From NCBI RefSeq assembly GCF_020819595.1, contig NZ_JAJHNP010000003.1:248001-312000 (forward strand): a stretch of 64,000 nucleotides of DNA. Reading direction: 5' to 3'. Shown in pieces: positions 18,105 to 26,885 of the stretch. The notes below the pieces were generated by a model. That model was not told where the DNA came from and ran no database searches. It worked only from the letters and a program-made list of their open reading frames with translations. The DNA comes from Streptomyces barringtoniae (GTDB lineage Bacteria > Actinomycetota > Actinomycetes > Streptomycetales > Streptomycetaceae). The number at the start of each line of letters is the position of its first letter. Positions within the stretch are counted from its first letter, which is position 1. A program made the translations under genes and the position numbers.

Positions 18105-19684
18105 GCCACACCAGGGCCGACGCCGGCTCGTCCCTCAGCGCACACCGCCGTAGCCGCGAACTGGCCGAGGCCGCCGACGGCAGGGTCGCCGACGTCCTCG
18201 TCGTCGGGCTCGGCGCCACCGGGGCCGGAGCCGCGCTGGACGCGGCGGCCCGCGGCCTCGACGTGATCGCGGTGGACGCCCACGACCTCGCCTTCGGCAC
18301 CTCGCGCTGGAGCTCGAAGCTCATCCACGGCGGGCTGCGCTATCTGGCCTCCGCGCAGTTCGACGTCGCGCACGAGAGCGCGGTCGAACGCGGGGTGCTG
18401 ATGACCCGGACCGCCCCGCACCTGGTGGCCGCCCAGCCGTTCGTCCTGCCGCTGACCCCGCTGGTGTCCCGGGCCCAGGCCTCCCTGGCGTGGGCCGGGT
18501 TCCGGGCCGGCGACATGCTGCGGCTGGCCGCCCGGACCCCGCGCCAGGTCCTGCCCGCCCCGCGCCGGCTGTCGGCGACGGAGGCCCGGCACCTGGCGCC
18601 CTCGGTGCGCTCGGCCGGGCTGCGCGGCGGACTGCTGTCCTGGGACGGCAAGGTGACCGACGACGCCCGGCTGGTGACCGCCCTCGCCAGGACGGCCGCC
18701 GCTCGGGGTGCCCGGGTGCTGACCCGGGTCAGGGTGCTGGAGCTGACCGGCACCGGCGCCCGGATCCGCGACGAACTCACCGGCGAAGAGGGCGAGATCA
18801 GGGCCCGCGCGGTCATCAACGCGGCCGGGGTCTGGGCGGGCGACCTCGTGGCGGGCATCCGGATCCGGCCCTCCCGCGGCACCCATCTTGTCCTGCGTTC
18901 GGAGCGGCTGGGCACCCTGCCGGCCGGCCTGCACATCCCCATCCCCGGCGAGACCAACCGGTTCGTGCTGGTCCTGCCCCAGGGCGACGGCAGGGTGTAC
19001 GTCGGTCTCACCGACGAGCCGGTCGAGGGCGGGATCCCGGACGTCCCTGAGGTGCCCGAGACCGACATCGGCTTCCTGCTGGACGTGCTCGGCTCGGTCC
19101 TGGACACGCCGGTGACCCGGGAGGAGGTCGTCGGCGCGTTCGCCGGACTGCGCCCCCTGCTGGACACCTCCGGACACGACGGCCGCGACGGCGCACCCGC
19201 CCGCACCTCGGACATCTCCCGCCGGCACGCGGTGCTGACGACCCCCGACGGCATCACCACGATCGTCGGCGGCAAGCTCACCACCTACCGGCGGATGGCC
19301 GAGGACGCCGTGGACGCCGCCACCGCCGCCCGGGGGCTTCCCGCCACGCCCTCCCCCACCGCCGCGCTGCCCCTGGTCGGCGCCGCCGCGCCCGGCCGGC
19401 TGCGCACCCTGTCCGCACCCGCGCGCCTGGTCCGCCGCTACGGCACCGAGGCCCAGGCCGTCCACGCCCTCGCGGCCGAGGACCCCGCCCTGGCCGAGCG
19501 GGTCCTGCCGGGCCACCCGGTCACCCGCGCGGAACTGCTGTGGGCGGTCCGGCACGAGGGCGCGCTGGACGAGTCGGATCTCCTGGACCGCCGTACCCGC
19601 ATCGGACTGGTGCCCGAGGACCGCGCCGAGGTGCTCTCGGTGGCCCGGGAGGTGCTGGCGGAGGCGGCGAGCGCACGGCCCTGA
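18101..19684 (+). CDS. glpD: Glycerol-3-phosphate dehydrogenase (aerobic, FAD)
   Basis: A 527-residue GlpD-type enzyme, oxidising sn-glycerol 3-phosphate to dihydroxyacetone phosphate and passing electrons to quinone at the membrane. The FAD fold begins DVLVVGLGATGAGAALDAAARGLDVIAVD. The family blocks TSRWSSKLIHGGLRYL, INAAGVWAGDL, RPSRGTHLVL and IVGGKLTTYRRMAEDAVD are all present, as is the C-terminal helical domain (DPALAERVLPGHPVTRAELLWAVRHEGALDESDLLDRRTRIGL). GTG 18101 overlaps the tetR stop and has GGAGAGGA upstream, so translation is coupled. It is separate from any glycerol uptake genes, which are absent here. Confidence 0.95.
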   Translation: MSHTRADAGSSLSAHRRSRELAEAADGRVADVLVVGLGATGAGAALDAAARGLDVIAVDAHDLAFGTSRWSSKLIHGGLRYLASAQFDVAHESAVERGVLMTRTAPHLVAAQPFVLPLTPLVSRAQASLAWAGFRAGDMLRLAARTPRQVLPAPRRLSATEARHLAPSVRSAGLRGGLLSWDGKVTDDARLVTALARTAAARGARVLTRVRVLELTGTGARIRDELTGEEGEIRARAVINAAGVWAGDLVAGIRIRPSRGTHLVLRSERLGTLPAGLHIPIPGETNRFVLVLPQGDGRVYVGLTDEPVEGGIPDVPEVPETDIGFLLDVLGSVLDTPVTREEVVGAFAGLRPLLDTSGHDGRDGAPARTSDISRRHAVLTTPDGITTIVGGKLTTYRRMAEDAVDAATAARGLPATPSPTAALPLVGAAAPGRLRTLSAPARLVRRYGTEAQAVHALAAEDPALAERVLPGHPVTRAELLWAVRHEGALDESDLLDRRTRIGLVPEDRAEVLSVAREVLAEAASARP

Positions 19685-19817
19685 GGGCTCACGCCGCGTC
19701 GAGCCGGGGAGCACGAGGTTCACCCTCAATGTCCTTGCCCGGCAGGGACGTCGGCCACGGAGGCGACGGCCGTGCGGCCCCGGAATCCTGGCGGCCGCCC
19801 GGAGACAGGGATGAGGG

Positions 19818-21269
19818 TCACAGCAGGCGGCGGATGTCGCCGCGGACGCGGTAGAAGCCGCCGGCCGCCGGGTGCAGGGCGTCCACGACGTAGCGGGCGC
19901 CCGGGTGGCGTATCGCCCGCGGGAACTGGACGTTCCAGGAGGTGTCGTAGCCCTCGGACACCACGTGCACTCGGAGCCGGCCGCTCTCCTGCACGCACTC
20001 GACCACGACGGCTCCGGCGGGAGCCTGCGCGACGGTGGCCACCGCGGCCACGGCGGTGGCGGGTTGGTAGGTCGGCAGGGCCGCGGCGAGCTTGACGTCC
20101 CGGGCCACCGGCACCGTGCCCTGCTGGGCGGCGGTGATGGCCGTCTCGCTCGCGTCGACGCACACCAGCGAGCCGTCGGTGGTCACCAGGTACAGCCGCT
20201 CGTCGCGGTACTGCATCGACAGCGCCGAGCCGCCGCCCGTGCCGAGCTTCCACAGGCGCGTGCCGTCCCGGTCGAAGCAGTAGACGGAGGACGCGGCGTC
20301 CCCGGCGAAGACGAACCGCCCGCCCGGAGAGGTGGCGCACGAGTACACCGCGCTGTCACAACGGTATGTGGCCTCGATGGCGCCGGTCGTCTTCGACAGC
20401 CGCTGGACCACGTGGTGTCCGGTGCCCGCGTAGACGGCGGCGTCCTCCTGCCAGCCGAAGAGGACGCTGCCGTTGGTGGCCGTGTGCCACAACTCGCCGG
20501 TGCCGTCGGGCGCGTAGGCCGTGACGCCCCGGTGGTGGCCGTGGTAGACGGCGCGGTCGTCGGCGCGGACCATCCAGGCGTGTTCGCCCTGGCTGCGGCG
20601 GGACCACTGGTGTTCGTCCTCGTGGTCGATGACGGTGAGCCGGCCGTCGCGGTCCGACACGTTCAGGATGCCCTCGTGGATGTCCAGCCAGAAGATGTCG
20701 ACGTCGGCGGCGATGTCGTACGCGGCGAACGGCAGCTTGGAGGAGAGGTCGTAGACCTTGCCGTCGTCGCAGCCCGCGTAGATCCAGAAGTCGTCGGCGA
20801 CCAGGCACTTCACCCCGTCCGGCAGGCCGAACCGGGCGAGGACGGCGCCGTCGTGGCCGAGGGTGTAGACGTCACCCGCCTGGTTGCCGACCCAGCAGTG
20901 GTCGTCGTCGACATGGATGCCGAAGGCGGCCGAGCCGGTGCGGAACCGCCACAGCACGGGCGCCACCGCCCGCGCGGTGGACGGGGCCGAGCTGACCTGA
21001 CGCCGGGTCACCGGGCGCGGGGCGCGCTGACCCCGGACTGCCGGGGCGTATCCCTTGCGGACCTTCTCCCCCACCTTCTTGGCGGCGGCCGCCCTGGCCT
21101 TCTCGGCGGTCGGGAAGGTCGTCGTCTGGGTCTGCCCGGCGGCGCCGATCCTGCCGTACCGCACCGTCACCACTGTGCCGTCGACGGTCACTTCGTAGAA
21201 CTTGTGGGCGCCGCCGCCCTCCTGCGACAGCTCCAGATACGTCGTCGACACCGCGGACGCCGTGGTCAT
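19818..21269 (-). CDS. WGR domain protein with beta-propeller
   Basis: A 483-residue protein. Residues about 8-75 are a WGR domain (TYLELSQEGGGAHKFYEVTVDGTVVTVRYGRIGAAGQTQTTTF and AEKARAAAAKKVGEKVRKGY), a nucleic-acid-linked module best known from PARPs. A basic linker follows. The rest, from about residue 110, is a PQQ/WD40-like propeller with repeated units such as YTLGHDGAVLARFGLPDG, KVYDLSSKL, YCFDRDGTRLWKL and LVCVDASE. There is no signal peptide, so it is cytoplasmic. ATG 21269 has a purine-rich site (GGAGGGG) upstream. A WGR-propeller fusion without PARP or helicase is characteristic of actinobacteria; the function is unknown. Confidence 0.85.
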   Translation of the reverse strand: MTTASAVSTTYLELSQEGGGAHKFYEVTVDGTVVTVRYGRIGAAGQTQTTTFPTAEKARAAAAKKVGEKVRKGYAPAVRGQRAPRPVTRRQVSSAPSTARAVAPVLWRFRTGSAAFGIHVDDDHCWVGNQAGDVYTLGHDGAVLARFGLPDGVKCLVADDFWIYAGCDDGKVYDLSSKLPFAAYDIAADVDIFWLDIHEGILNVSDRDGRLTVIDHEDEHQWSRRSQGEHAWMVRADDRAVYHGHHRGVTAYAPDGTGELWHTATNGSVLFGWQEDAAVYAGTGHHVVQRLSKTTGAIEATYRCDSAVYSCATSPGGRFVFAGDAASSVYCFDRDGTRLWKLGTGGGSALSMQYRDERLYLVTTDGSLVCVDASETAITAAQQGTVPVARDVKLAAALPTYQPATAVAAVATVAQAPAGAVVVECVQESGRLRVHVVSEGYDTSWNVQFPRAIRHPGARYVVDALHPAAGGFYRVRGDIRRLL

Positions 21270-21391
21270 GGCAGACCCCTCCCCAGGACGGACCCGCGGC
21301 CTTTCCCGCAGGTCCTCACTGATCAAACCGTAAGGGCGACCACTGACAACGGCCGGAGTCCGGCCGGGGAGCCGGGGGCCGGGTGCCGGCC

Positions 21392-22732
21392 TCACTTCCC
21401 GGCACGCAGGAAGGCCGGTATGTCCGCACGGGTCGGGTAGTTCGGCAGGGGTGCCCGTGCGCCCTGGAGGAACGCGGTGACGACGGCGGCGGCTCGTTCG
21501 TTGTTGTCGTCGAGGCCGTTCCACAGGTGATGTCCGACTCCGGGCAGGTACTGGGTGCGCTCGACGGCGGGATCGGCGGCCAGGACGGCGGTCTCCCACC
21601 GGCGGAGCTGGGAGGAGCACTCGGCGATCATCAGCATCGCCGGAGTCCGGGAGCGCCGCAGTCGGGGGGCAAGGGACGCCGAGTCCTTGACCGTCTGCTC
21701 GATGCGAAGACTCGCGGCGGGGCTGAAGGAGAAGCTCTCCGCCGTGTCCTCCACCGGGATGCGACGGGCGTCGCGGGCGCAGTAGGCGGACGCGGTGTCG
21801 CCGCCGAGGTCGGCGGCGGTGAACGCGTTGTCGCCCTCGGCCTGGCCGATCAGACCGTTGTCGGGACTGAGGAGCCCGAGGCGCATCAGGCCGAACGCGA
21901 CGGCGTACCGCGGGACATGGGTCGACCGCGGCCCCGTCGGAGCCGGTGCCAGGCCGCGCGCGGAGGGGCGGCCGGTGTGTCCGGTGAGTCGCGCGGTGGG
22001 GCCGTCCATCGGGCCCGGCTCGGCGATGACCGCCCGGTGCAGGTGCGCGGCGACACGCGGGTCGGCCAGCGCCCGGGTGAGGACGACCGCGCCCGAGGAG
22101 AAGCCGAGGACGTCGACTCCGCCCCGGCCCAGGCGGTCGGCGAAGGCGCCGAGGTCGCGCACCGACCTGTCGATCGTGTACTGGCTCATCGGGAGCAGGT
22201 CGCTGCGCCCGCCACCGGCCTGCTCGTAGGTATAGACGTCGTAGCCCCTGCGTGCCAGGAGGCGCAGGAAGCGGTGGTCCAGCAGCGAGATGCCCCGGAC
22301 CGGGCCGCCGTTGAGATACACCAGCGGGACGCGGTGCCGGGCGCCGGAGTGACGGGGTGGGTAGTGGTAGACCGCGACCGTGCTGCCCGTGGACAGCCGC
22401 CAGTGCTGTGCGGTCACGAAGGGCAGTGCGGCCGGGTACCGCCGGGCCGTCGGCACGGTCGGGACGCAGACCGATGCCGTCAACGCGGCTGCGAGAGCCA
22501 CCGGCAGGAAGGGAACGAGCCGGGCGGGCCCGGTGCGGGGCCGGCCGCGCCAGAGCGCGACGGCCGTCCCGGCCGCGAGAGTCGTCCCCCACGCGGCCAG
22601 TCCTCCACCGGCCCCGTCCGTCAGCACGAGCGACGTGAGGAAGACGACGACCAGGCCGGCGACGGCGGCGGTGACCAGCAGTAAGCGACCGACGGCACGG
22701 AGCGGACGCGGAGCGGATCCGGATGTGGACAT
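21392..22732 (-). CDS. Membrane-anchored alpha/beta hydrolase
   Basis: A 446-residue protein. Three hydrophobic segments occur in the first 95 residues (LLLVTAAVAGLVVVFLTSLVL; WGTTLAAGTAVALW; LVPFLPVALAAALTASVCV), then an alpha/beta hydrolase domain outside the membrane. The nucleophile elbow is VLGFSSGAVVLTRAL (G-x-S-x-G), the oxyanion region LVYLNGGPVRG, and a likely catalytic His in LPGVGHHLWNGL. It is divergent from the TetR gene at 22799 with a shared operator region, so TetR probably represses it. The substrate could be an ester, lipid or antibiotic; sequence does not decide. Confidence 0.85.
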   Translation of the reverse strand: MSTSGSAPRPLRAVGRLLLVTAAVAGLVVVFLTSLVLTDGAGGGLAAWGTTLAAGTAVALWRGRPRTGPARLVPFLPVALAAALTASVCVPTVPTARRYPAALPFVTAQHWRLSTGSTVAVYHYPPRHSGARHRVPLVYLNGGPVRGISLLDHRFLRLLARRGYDVYTYEQAGGGRSDLLPMSQYTIDRSVRDLGAFADRLGRGGVDVLGFSSGAVVLTRALADPRVAAHLHRAVIAEPGPMDGPTARLTGHTGRPSARGLAPAPTGPRSTHVPRYAVAFGLMRLGLLSPDNGLIGQAEGDNAFTAADLGGDTASAYCARDARRIPVEDTAESFSFSPAASLRIEQTVKDSASLAPRLRRSRTPAMLMIAECSSQLRRWETAVLAADPAVERTQYLPGVGHHLWNGLDDNNERAAAVVTAFLQGARAPLPNYPTRADIPAFLRAGK

Positions 22733-22753
22733 GGTGAGCCCCCAGAGTTTCGG

Positions 22754-22775
22754 AACGACGTTTCAAAACGACGTT
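22754..22775. promoter_or_regulatory. Tandem AACGACGTT operator between hydrolase and tetR
   Basis: AACGACGTT occurs twice (22754-22762 and 22767-22775), 13 bases apart start to start. Each copy is itself a palindrome of the form AACG-N-CGTT. The pair lies in the short divergent region, upstream of a -10-like TAGACT (22787-22792). It is the likely binding site of the adjacent TetR protein. Confidence 0.65.
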
Positions 22776-22798
22776 ATCAAACTCGCTAGACTGCTTCC

Positions 22799-23455
22799 AT
22801 GGGACGGCCGAGAACGAACGACGAGTCAGTCGCGGAACGACTGGTCGCGTGCGCGACCGAACTGCTCGCCACCGGCACGCGCGAGTCACTGACCGTGCGC
22901 GCCGTCGCCGCGGCTGCGGGCACGTCGACGACGGCGGTCTACTCGCTGTTCGGCGGCAAGGACGGACTGATCGGCGAGGTACGGGACACAGCCGTCGCCG
23001 GGCTGCACCAGCACCTCTCGGCGGTACCCGTCTCGGCGGACCCCCTCGCCGACCTCCACGCGCTGGCCGTCGCCTACCGGCGGTGGGGACTCGAGCACCC
23101 CCGGCTGTACGCGGTCCTGTTCGGCGGGGTCCAGTCCTTCGACCCGTCGGGCCCGGTCGGCACCGCCGACCCCGTCCGACCGCTGCTCGCGGCGATCGAC
23201 CGCGCGTCGACGGCGTCCGTGCTCACCGGCGGGGCGACCCGGATCGCCCTCTCGCTGTGGGTGACTTTGCACGGCCTGGTGATGCTCGAACTGGCCGGCG
23301 CCCTCGACGCCGCAACGGCACAGACCACGTTCCGGTCGACGATCGAGGCCACGCTGCGCGGCTGGATGACCCCTGCCGCGTTCCGCAGACACGGGGTGCC
23401 CACGTCGTCGTCCGGCACCGACCGAGGGATGCGAGAGCGTCCCGGCGAAGGATGA
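22799..23455 (+). CDS. TetR family transcriptional regulator
   Basis: A 218-residue TetR regulator. DNA-binding residues about 8-55 (NDESVAERLVACATELLATGTRESLTVRAVAAAAGTSTTAVYSLFGGKDGLIGEV). The C-terminal region, with YRRWGLEHPRLYAVLFGG and LWVTLHGLVMLELAGAL, is the WHG-type ligand domain. The ATG at 22799 is six bases after a TAGACT -10 with no ribosome binding site, so the mRNA is probably leaderless. It is divergent from the alpha/beta hydrolase, and the shared tandem AACGACGTT sites imply that it controls both genes. Confidence 0.92.
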   Translation: MGRPRTNDESVAERLVACATELLATGTRESLTVRAVAAAAGTSTTAVYSLFGGKDGLIGEVRDTAVAGLHQHLSAVPVSADPLADLHALAVAYRRWGLEHPRLYAVLFGGVQSFDPSGPVGTADPVRPLLAAIDRASTASVLTGGATRIALSLWVTLHGLVMLELAGALDAATAQTTFRSTIEATLRGWMTPAAFRRHGVPTSSSGTDRGMRERPGEG

Positions 23456-23530
23456 CGGTGTCCTGGAGGCGCGGCCGGTGACCGCTGGGCGGATTGCCTC
23501 TCCTGTGCTGGGGACGCCCTCCCGGTACCG

Positions 23531-24181
23531 CTAACCCTCGCTGTCGCCTGTCGCCACCAACGTCCTCATTCCGCCCGACAGTTGGCGCAGACAGTGGATC
23601 GCCAGGGCGGCCGGTGAGCCCTCGCCGGTGACTCCTGCCTCCGTTTCCGCCCAGGTCTCCAGCGCGATCCGGATCGCGTCCGCGGCCGCCGCCGCGACGA
23701 GTCGCACCTGTATCGCTCCGAGCCGACCGTCCGCGAGTCGGGCCACGACCGGCACGAGCCGTTCCTCCGACTCCTGGTTGACGCGGTACCAGACCGCGCG
23801 GAGCGCGGGATCGTCGGCCGCGGCGCGCAGCAGCTCGCGGGTGCGCAGCAGCGCCGTCGTGGCCGCCTCGTCCGGTGCCGCCAGGGACCGCTCCGCCGCC
23901 GTCTCCAACGCCGAGGTCAGGTCGGCGCCGGGTTCCGCGGCCTCCAGCAGGGTCCGCCATCGGTCGGCACCGGCGGCGAGCAGCGGGCTCACGGCGTCCT
24001 GCTTGGAGCGGAAGTAACGGTAGAAGGTGCGCAGCGCGACACCCGCGTGCCGGGCGATCTCCTCGGCCGTGGTCGCGTGCGGCCCCTGCGTGGCGAACAG
24101 TTCGGCCGCCGCGTGCGCGATCTCGATCTGGGTGGCGGCCTTGCGGCGCTCGGTCAGGGAAGAGGGCGGCTTGGTGCTCAC
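23531..24181 (-). CDS. TetR family transcriptional regulator
   Basis: A 216-residue TetR regulator. Its HTH is at ATTAEEIARHAGVALRTFYRYFRSKQDAVSPLL (about residues 37-70) and a helical effector domain follows, with the conserved RELLRAAADDPALRAVWYRV block. It has no obvious target: the neighbours are a convergent tetR and, upstream, a long non-coding stretch followed by a gene on the same strand that ends at 24372. A perfect palindrome TGGCACATGTGCCA lies 49 bases upstream of its start and is a likely autoregulatory site. Its former divergent partner may have been lost, since the 190 bases upstream contain no gene. Confidence 0.9.
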   Translation of the reverse strand: MSTKPPSSLTERRKAATQIEIAHAAAELFATQGPHATTAEEIARHAGVALRTFYRYFRSKQDAVSPLLAAGADRWRTLLEAAEPGADLTSALETAAERSLAAPDEAATTALLRTRELLRAAADDPALRAVWYRVNQESEERLVPVVARLADGRLGAIQVRLVAAAAADAIRIALETWAETEAGVTGEGSPAALAIHCLRQLSGGMRTLVATGDSEG

Positions 24182-24229
24182 TTCAGCAGGGTACGGTCCG
24201 ACGGTCCACGGTGGCGCAGATGGACTTTA

Positions 24230-24243
24230 TGGCACATGTGCCA
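24230..24243 (-). promoter_or_regulatory. Perfect palindrome upstream of lone tetR
   Basis: TGGCACATGTGCCA is a 14-bp perfect palindrome adjacent to a -10-like TAAAGT on the minus strand. It sits 49 bases upstream of the tetR start at 24181 and is a good candidate autoregulatory operator. Confidence 0.55.
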
Positions 24244-24332
24244 CCGCCCAGGCGTACCGTGAACCGGTTACGAAGACCGCCGTGACCGGGGCCTGGACGT
24301 TCGCCGGCCCCGAGACGGTGGTGACGGTCGTG

Positions 24333-24366
24333 GGCCCGCACCATGGGGCACCCCCTGGTGCGGGCC
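24333..24366 (-). terminator. Hairpin terminator after FG-GAP protein gene
   Basis: An 11-bp perfect stem GGCCCGCACCA (24333-24343) pairs with TGGTGCGGGCC (24356-24366) around a 12-base loop. It lies a few bases beyond the stop codon of the gene ending at 24372. Confidence 0.75.
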
Positions 24367-24371
24367 GCCGA

Positions 24372-26597
24372 TCAGGAAAGGGTGCGGCCGGACCAGCCCG
24401 AGCCGACGCGGACCCGGCTGCCGAAGGTGCCGTGACCGGTGCCCGGGTTGAGCCAGGCCACGCCGTCGGAGTCGACCGAGAGCAGGTCGGCCTTGCCGTC
24501 GCCGTTCAGGTCGTCGGCGCCGAGCACCTGGCGGTAGGACTTGCCCCAGTCACGGAAGACCAGCACACGGTCGGCGAGCTTGCCGGTGCCGGTGCCGTTG
24601 TAGCGCCACAGCTCGCCGGAGCCGTCGAGGGCCAGCACGTCGCCATGGCCGTCGCCGTTGAGGTCCCCGGCACCGATCACCCGGCTGTACCCCTTCCAGC
24701 CGGACCGGATCTCGACGCGCGGGGCGAAGCCGGCGCTGCCGTTGCCCGCGTACAGGTAGATGTCACCGGTCGCGGCGGAACGGGCCAGCAGGTCGGCGCG
24801 GCCGTCGCCGGTCAGGTCGCCGGGGGTGGTGAGGACGTTGTAGCCGCGCCAGTCGCTGCTGGTCTTCTTGTACGGGGAGGTCGGCGCGGGCAGCCGGCCC
24901 GCCGGGGTCTCGTACATGCGTGCCTCGCCCGTGGGCAGCACGGCGAGGACGTCGTTGACGCGGTCGCCGTTGAGGTCGCCGAAGCCGGTGAACCGCGTGC
25001 CTGCGGGCCAGCCGGTGGTGACGGCTCCGCTGTGCACGGAGCCCGCGGTGAGGTGGCCCGCGGCGTCACCGTCGTACCGGGTCAGGGCGGTACCGCTCAG
25101 GGAGAGCACGTCGGCGCGGCGGTCGTCGCCGTAGTCCCGGGCGCGGGGCAGCGGGCGGGTGGTGCCGAAGACGCAGTGCAGCGGGCCGCCGAGGGTGGAG
25201 CTGTCGTACCAGAGCGCGGTGGGTCGGGTGCCCGCGACCGTGAGGGCGCCGCCGACGGTCCGGTTGCCGGTGGTCGTGGCCAGCGTCCGGGGAGCCGACC
25301 AGCCGCCACGGGTGTGGAAGCCGGAGACATACCGGTACGAGCCGTTGCCGATGGACACCGCCCAGCCCGCGAACACGGTGCCGTCGGTGGCGACGCCGGA
25401 GCTGACGGCCGAGCCGAGGGGACGGCGGTCGTCGGCCTGCTCGACGGCGCTCCAGACGCCGACGCGGGCGGAGCGGGTGGTGGAGACGACTGCCTTGTCC
25501 GCGGCGCCGACCAGGGTGACGTCGCCGTTCGGTGCGGTCAGCGGACGGGGCAGGGCGGCGGGGGCGTACCAACCGGTGAGCGGGGTCTGCTCGACGGCGC
25601 TCCACGCCTCACCGGGGGCGCCCTTGCGGGCGAAGCGGACAGGGCCGCCGACCGTCGCCCACAGGAGGGTGAGACCGCCGGCCGGGTCGGCGTCGAGGCG
25701 CAGGGCACCGGGCTGGGTACCGGTGAGCGGGGTCAGGTCCTCGGCGTCGACCCACGCGGTCGCACCGGCCTTGCGCTCCATGATCCGGGAGTGGTACGAG
25801 GGTCCGTCCGCCGAGGCGGAGCCGCCGCCGTCGCGCGGGCGGTCGTCGAGATTCCAGGCGATGGCCGCGTTGCCCGCCTTGTCGATGGCGGCGTGCAGCC
25901 CGGTCAGGAAGAACTCCCCGTCGTCCGCGTCGCTCGTGACGGTGTCGAACACGGTGGGCTCCGACCAGGTGTCGCCGGGTGCCGGCCGCTCGGACATGCG
26001 CAACTCCCGGCCGCCGGCGATCCGGACGGCCCAGACGGCGGTCAGGCGGCCGGTGGCGTTGCCGAAGACCAGGGGGTACTCGGCCCAGGAGGAGAGGGTG
26101 GCGACGGTCGTCGGCGCGGACCAGTTGGTGGCCCCGGGGGCAAGGGTGGCGGCCTTCAGGAGACTCGTGCCGTCCGGGAGGCGTTCGCGCCAGTGGGCGA
26201 CGAAGGAGCCGTCGGCCTGCGGGGCGAGGGCACTGTCGTAGAGGTCGGCGGCGGTGGACAGCGTCCGGGGCGCGGCCCAGGTGGTGGTGCCCGCCGGGCG
26301 GACCTGGACCGTGAGCCGGCGGACCTCCGCGGTGACCGCGGGGTCCTGGGGCTGGTCGCGCAGGGCGACGAGGGCGCCGTCAGCGCGGGCCTGCAGGCCC
26401 AGGACGCGGTGCTGGGCGGAGGGGGCGAGCTCGGTGGCCGTACCCCAGACGCCGGGCTGTACGGGGTCGGTGGCCACCGTGGCCGTCCCCGCGGCAGTGC
26501 CCGCGGTCGGCGCGGACGCCGCCTCGGTGGACAGCGCCCCCACCATGGTCCCGCTCAGCACGAGCGCGAAAGCCCCCTTGACGACATGCGAGTTCAC
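24372..26597 (-). CDS. Secreted FG-GAP/VCBS repeat protein
   Basis: A 741-residue exported protein. The N-terminus MNSHVVKGAFALVLSGTMVGALSTEAASA is a signal peptide. The first half contains repeated APR/SAVEQ and W-containing beta-rich units resembling a sialidase-like or propeller scaffold. The C-terminal 270 residues carry FG-GAP/VCBS calcium-binding repeats with DLNGDRVNDVL, DLTGDGRADLL, DLNGDGHGDVL and DLNGDGKADLL. GTG 26597 is preferred because GGGGGGA lies eight bases upstream and the signal peptide begins there. No catalytic domain is recognised; such proteins probably mediate extracellular binding. The gene is monocistronic. Confidence 0.85.
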   Translation of the reverse strand: MNSHVVKGAFALVLSGTMVGALSTEAASAPTAGTAAGTATVATDPVQPGVWGTATELAPSAQHRVLGLQARADGALVALRDQPQDPAVTAEVRRLTVQVRPAGTTTWAAPRTLSTAADLYDSALAPQADGSFVAHWRERLPDGTSLLKAATLAPGATNWSAPTTVATLSSWAEYPLVFGNATGRLTAVWAVRIAGGRELRMSERPAPGDTWSEPTVFDTVTSDADDGEFFLTGLHAAIDKAGNAAIAWNLDDRPRDGGGSASADGPSYHSRIMERKAGATAWVDAEDLTPLTGTQPGALRLDADPAGGLTLLWATVGGPVRFARKGAPGEAWSAVEQTPLTGWYAPAALPRPLTAPNGDVTLVGAADKAVVSTTRSARVGVWSAVEQADDRRPLGSAVSSGVATDGTVFAGWAVSIGNGSYRYVSGFHTRGGWSAPRTLATTTGNRTVGGALTVAGTRPTALWYDSSTLGGPLHCVFGTTRPLPRARDYGDDRRADVLSLSGTALTRYDGDAAGHLTAGSVHSGAVTTGWPAGTRFTGFGDLNGDRVNDVLAVLPTGEARMYETPAGRLPAPTSPYKKTSSDWRGYNVLTTPGDLTGDGRADLLARSAATGDIYLYAGNGSAGFAPRVEIRSGWKGYSRVIGAGDLNGDGHGDVLALDGSGELWRYNGTGTGKLADRVLVFRDWGKSYRQVLGADDLNGDGKADLLSVDSDGVAWLNPGTGHGTFGSRVRVGSGWSGRTLS

Positions 26598-26638
26598 GAT
26601 CCGGTCCCCCCAGGCCCCTGATTTGGTAAGCAAATTGT

Positions 26639-26869
26639 GTGGATCTTATATGGCCGAAGTGGAACTCGAACGAGGGGGCGAAGGCAGCAGCAGGACGCGG
26701 TCCGGGTGGAGGACGTTGCGGGGAAGCCGACCGGCCCGGTGTGTGTGATCGTGCCGGCGGAGGGCCGGGACCGTCCGGCGAGCGCGGTCAGCAGGGCGGT
26801 CCTGCCGGGGCCGTTGCGGCCGACGAGGCCGGGCTTCGAGCGGCGCAGATGTTCTCGCGCCGCCCGCAT
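26639..26869 (-). pseudogene. Relic of an ABC ATPase (ABC-F-like) gene
   Basis: On the minus strand the sequence LRRSKPGLVGRNGPGRTALLTALAGRSRPSAGTITHTGPVGF aligns with the Walker A region of ABC ATPases, especially the duplicated-ATPase (ABC-F) type (canonical GLVGxNGxGKSTLLxxLAG). The Walker Lys is Arg, the fold stops after about 60 residues, and the following residues are unrelated low-complexity sequence. There is no Q-loop, signature or Walker B. It is therefore an old, truncated fragment in the gap between the FG-GAP gene and the DUF6882 gene. Confidence 0.5.
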
Positions 26870-26885
26870 GCCTGCGCAGCCGGCG

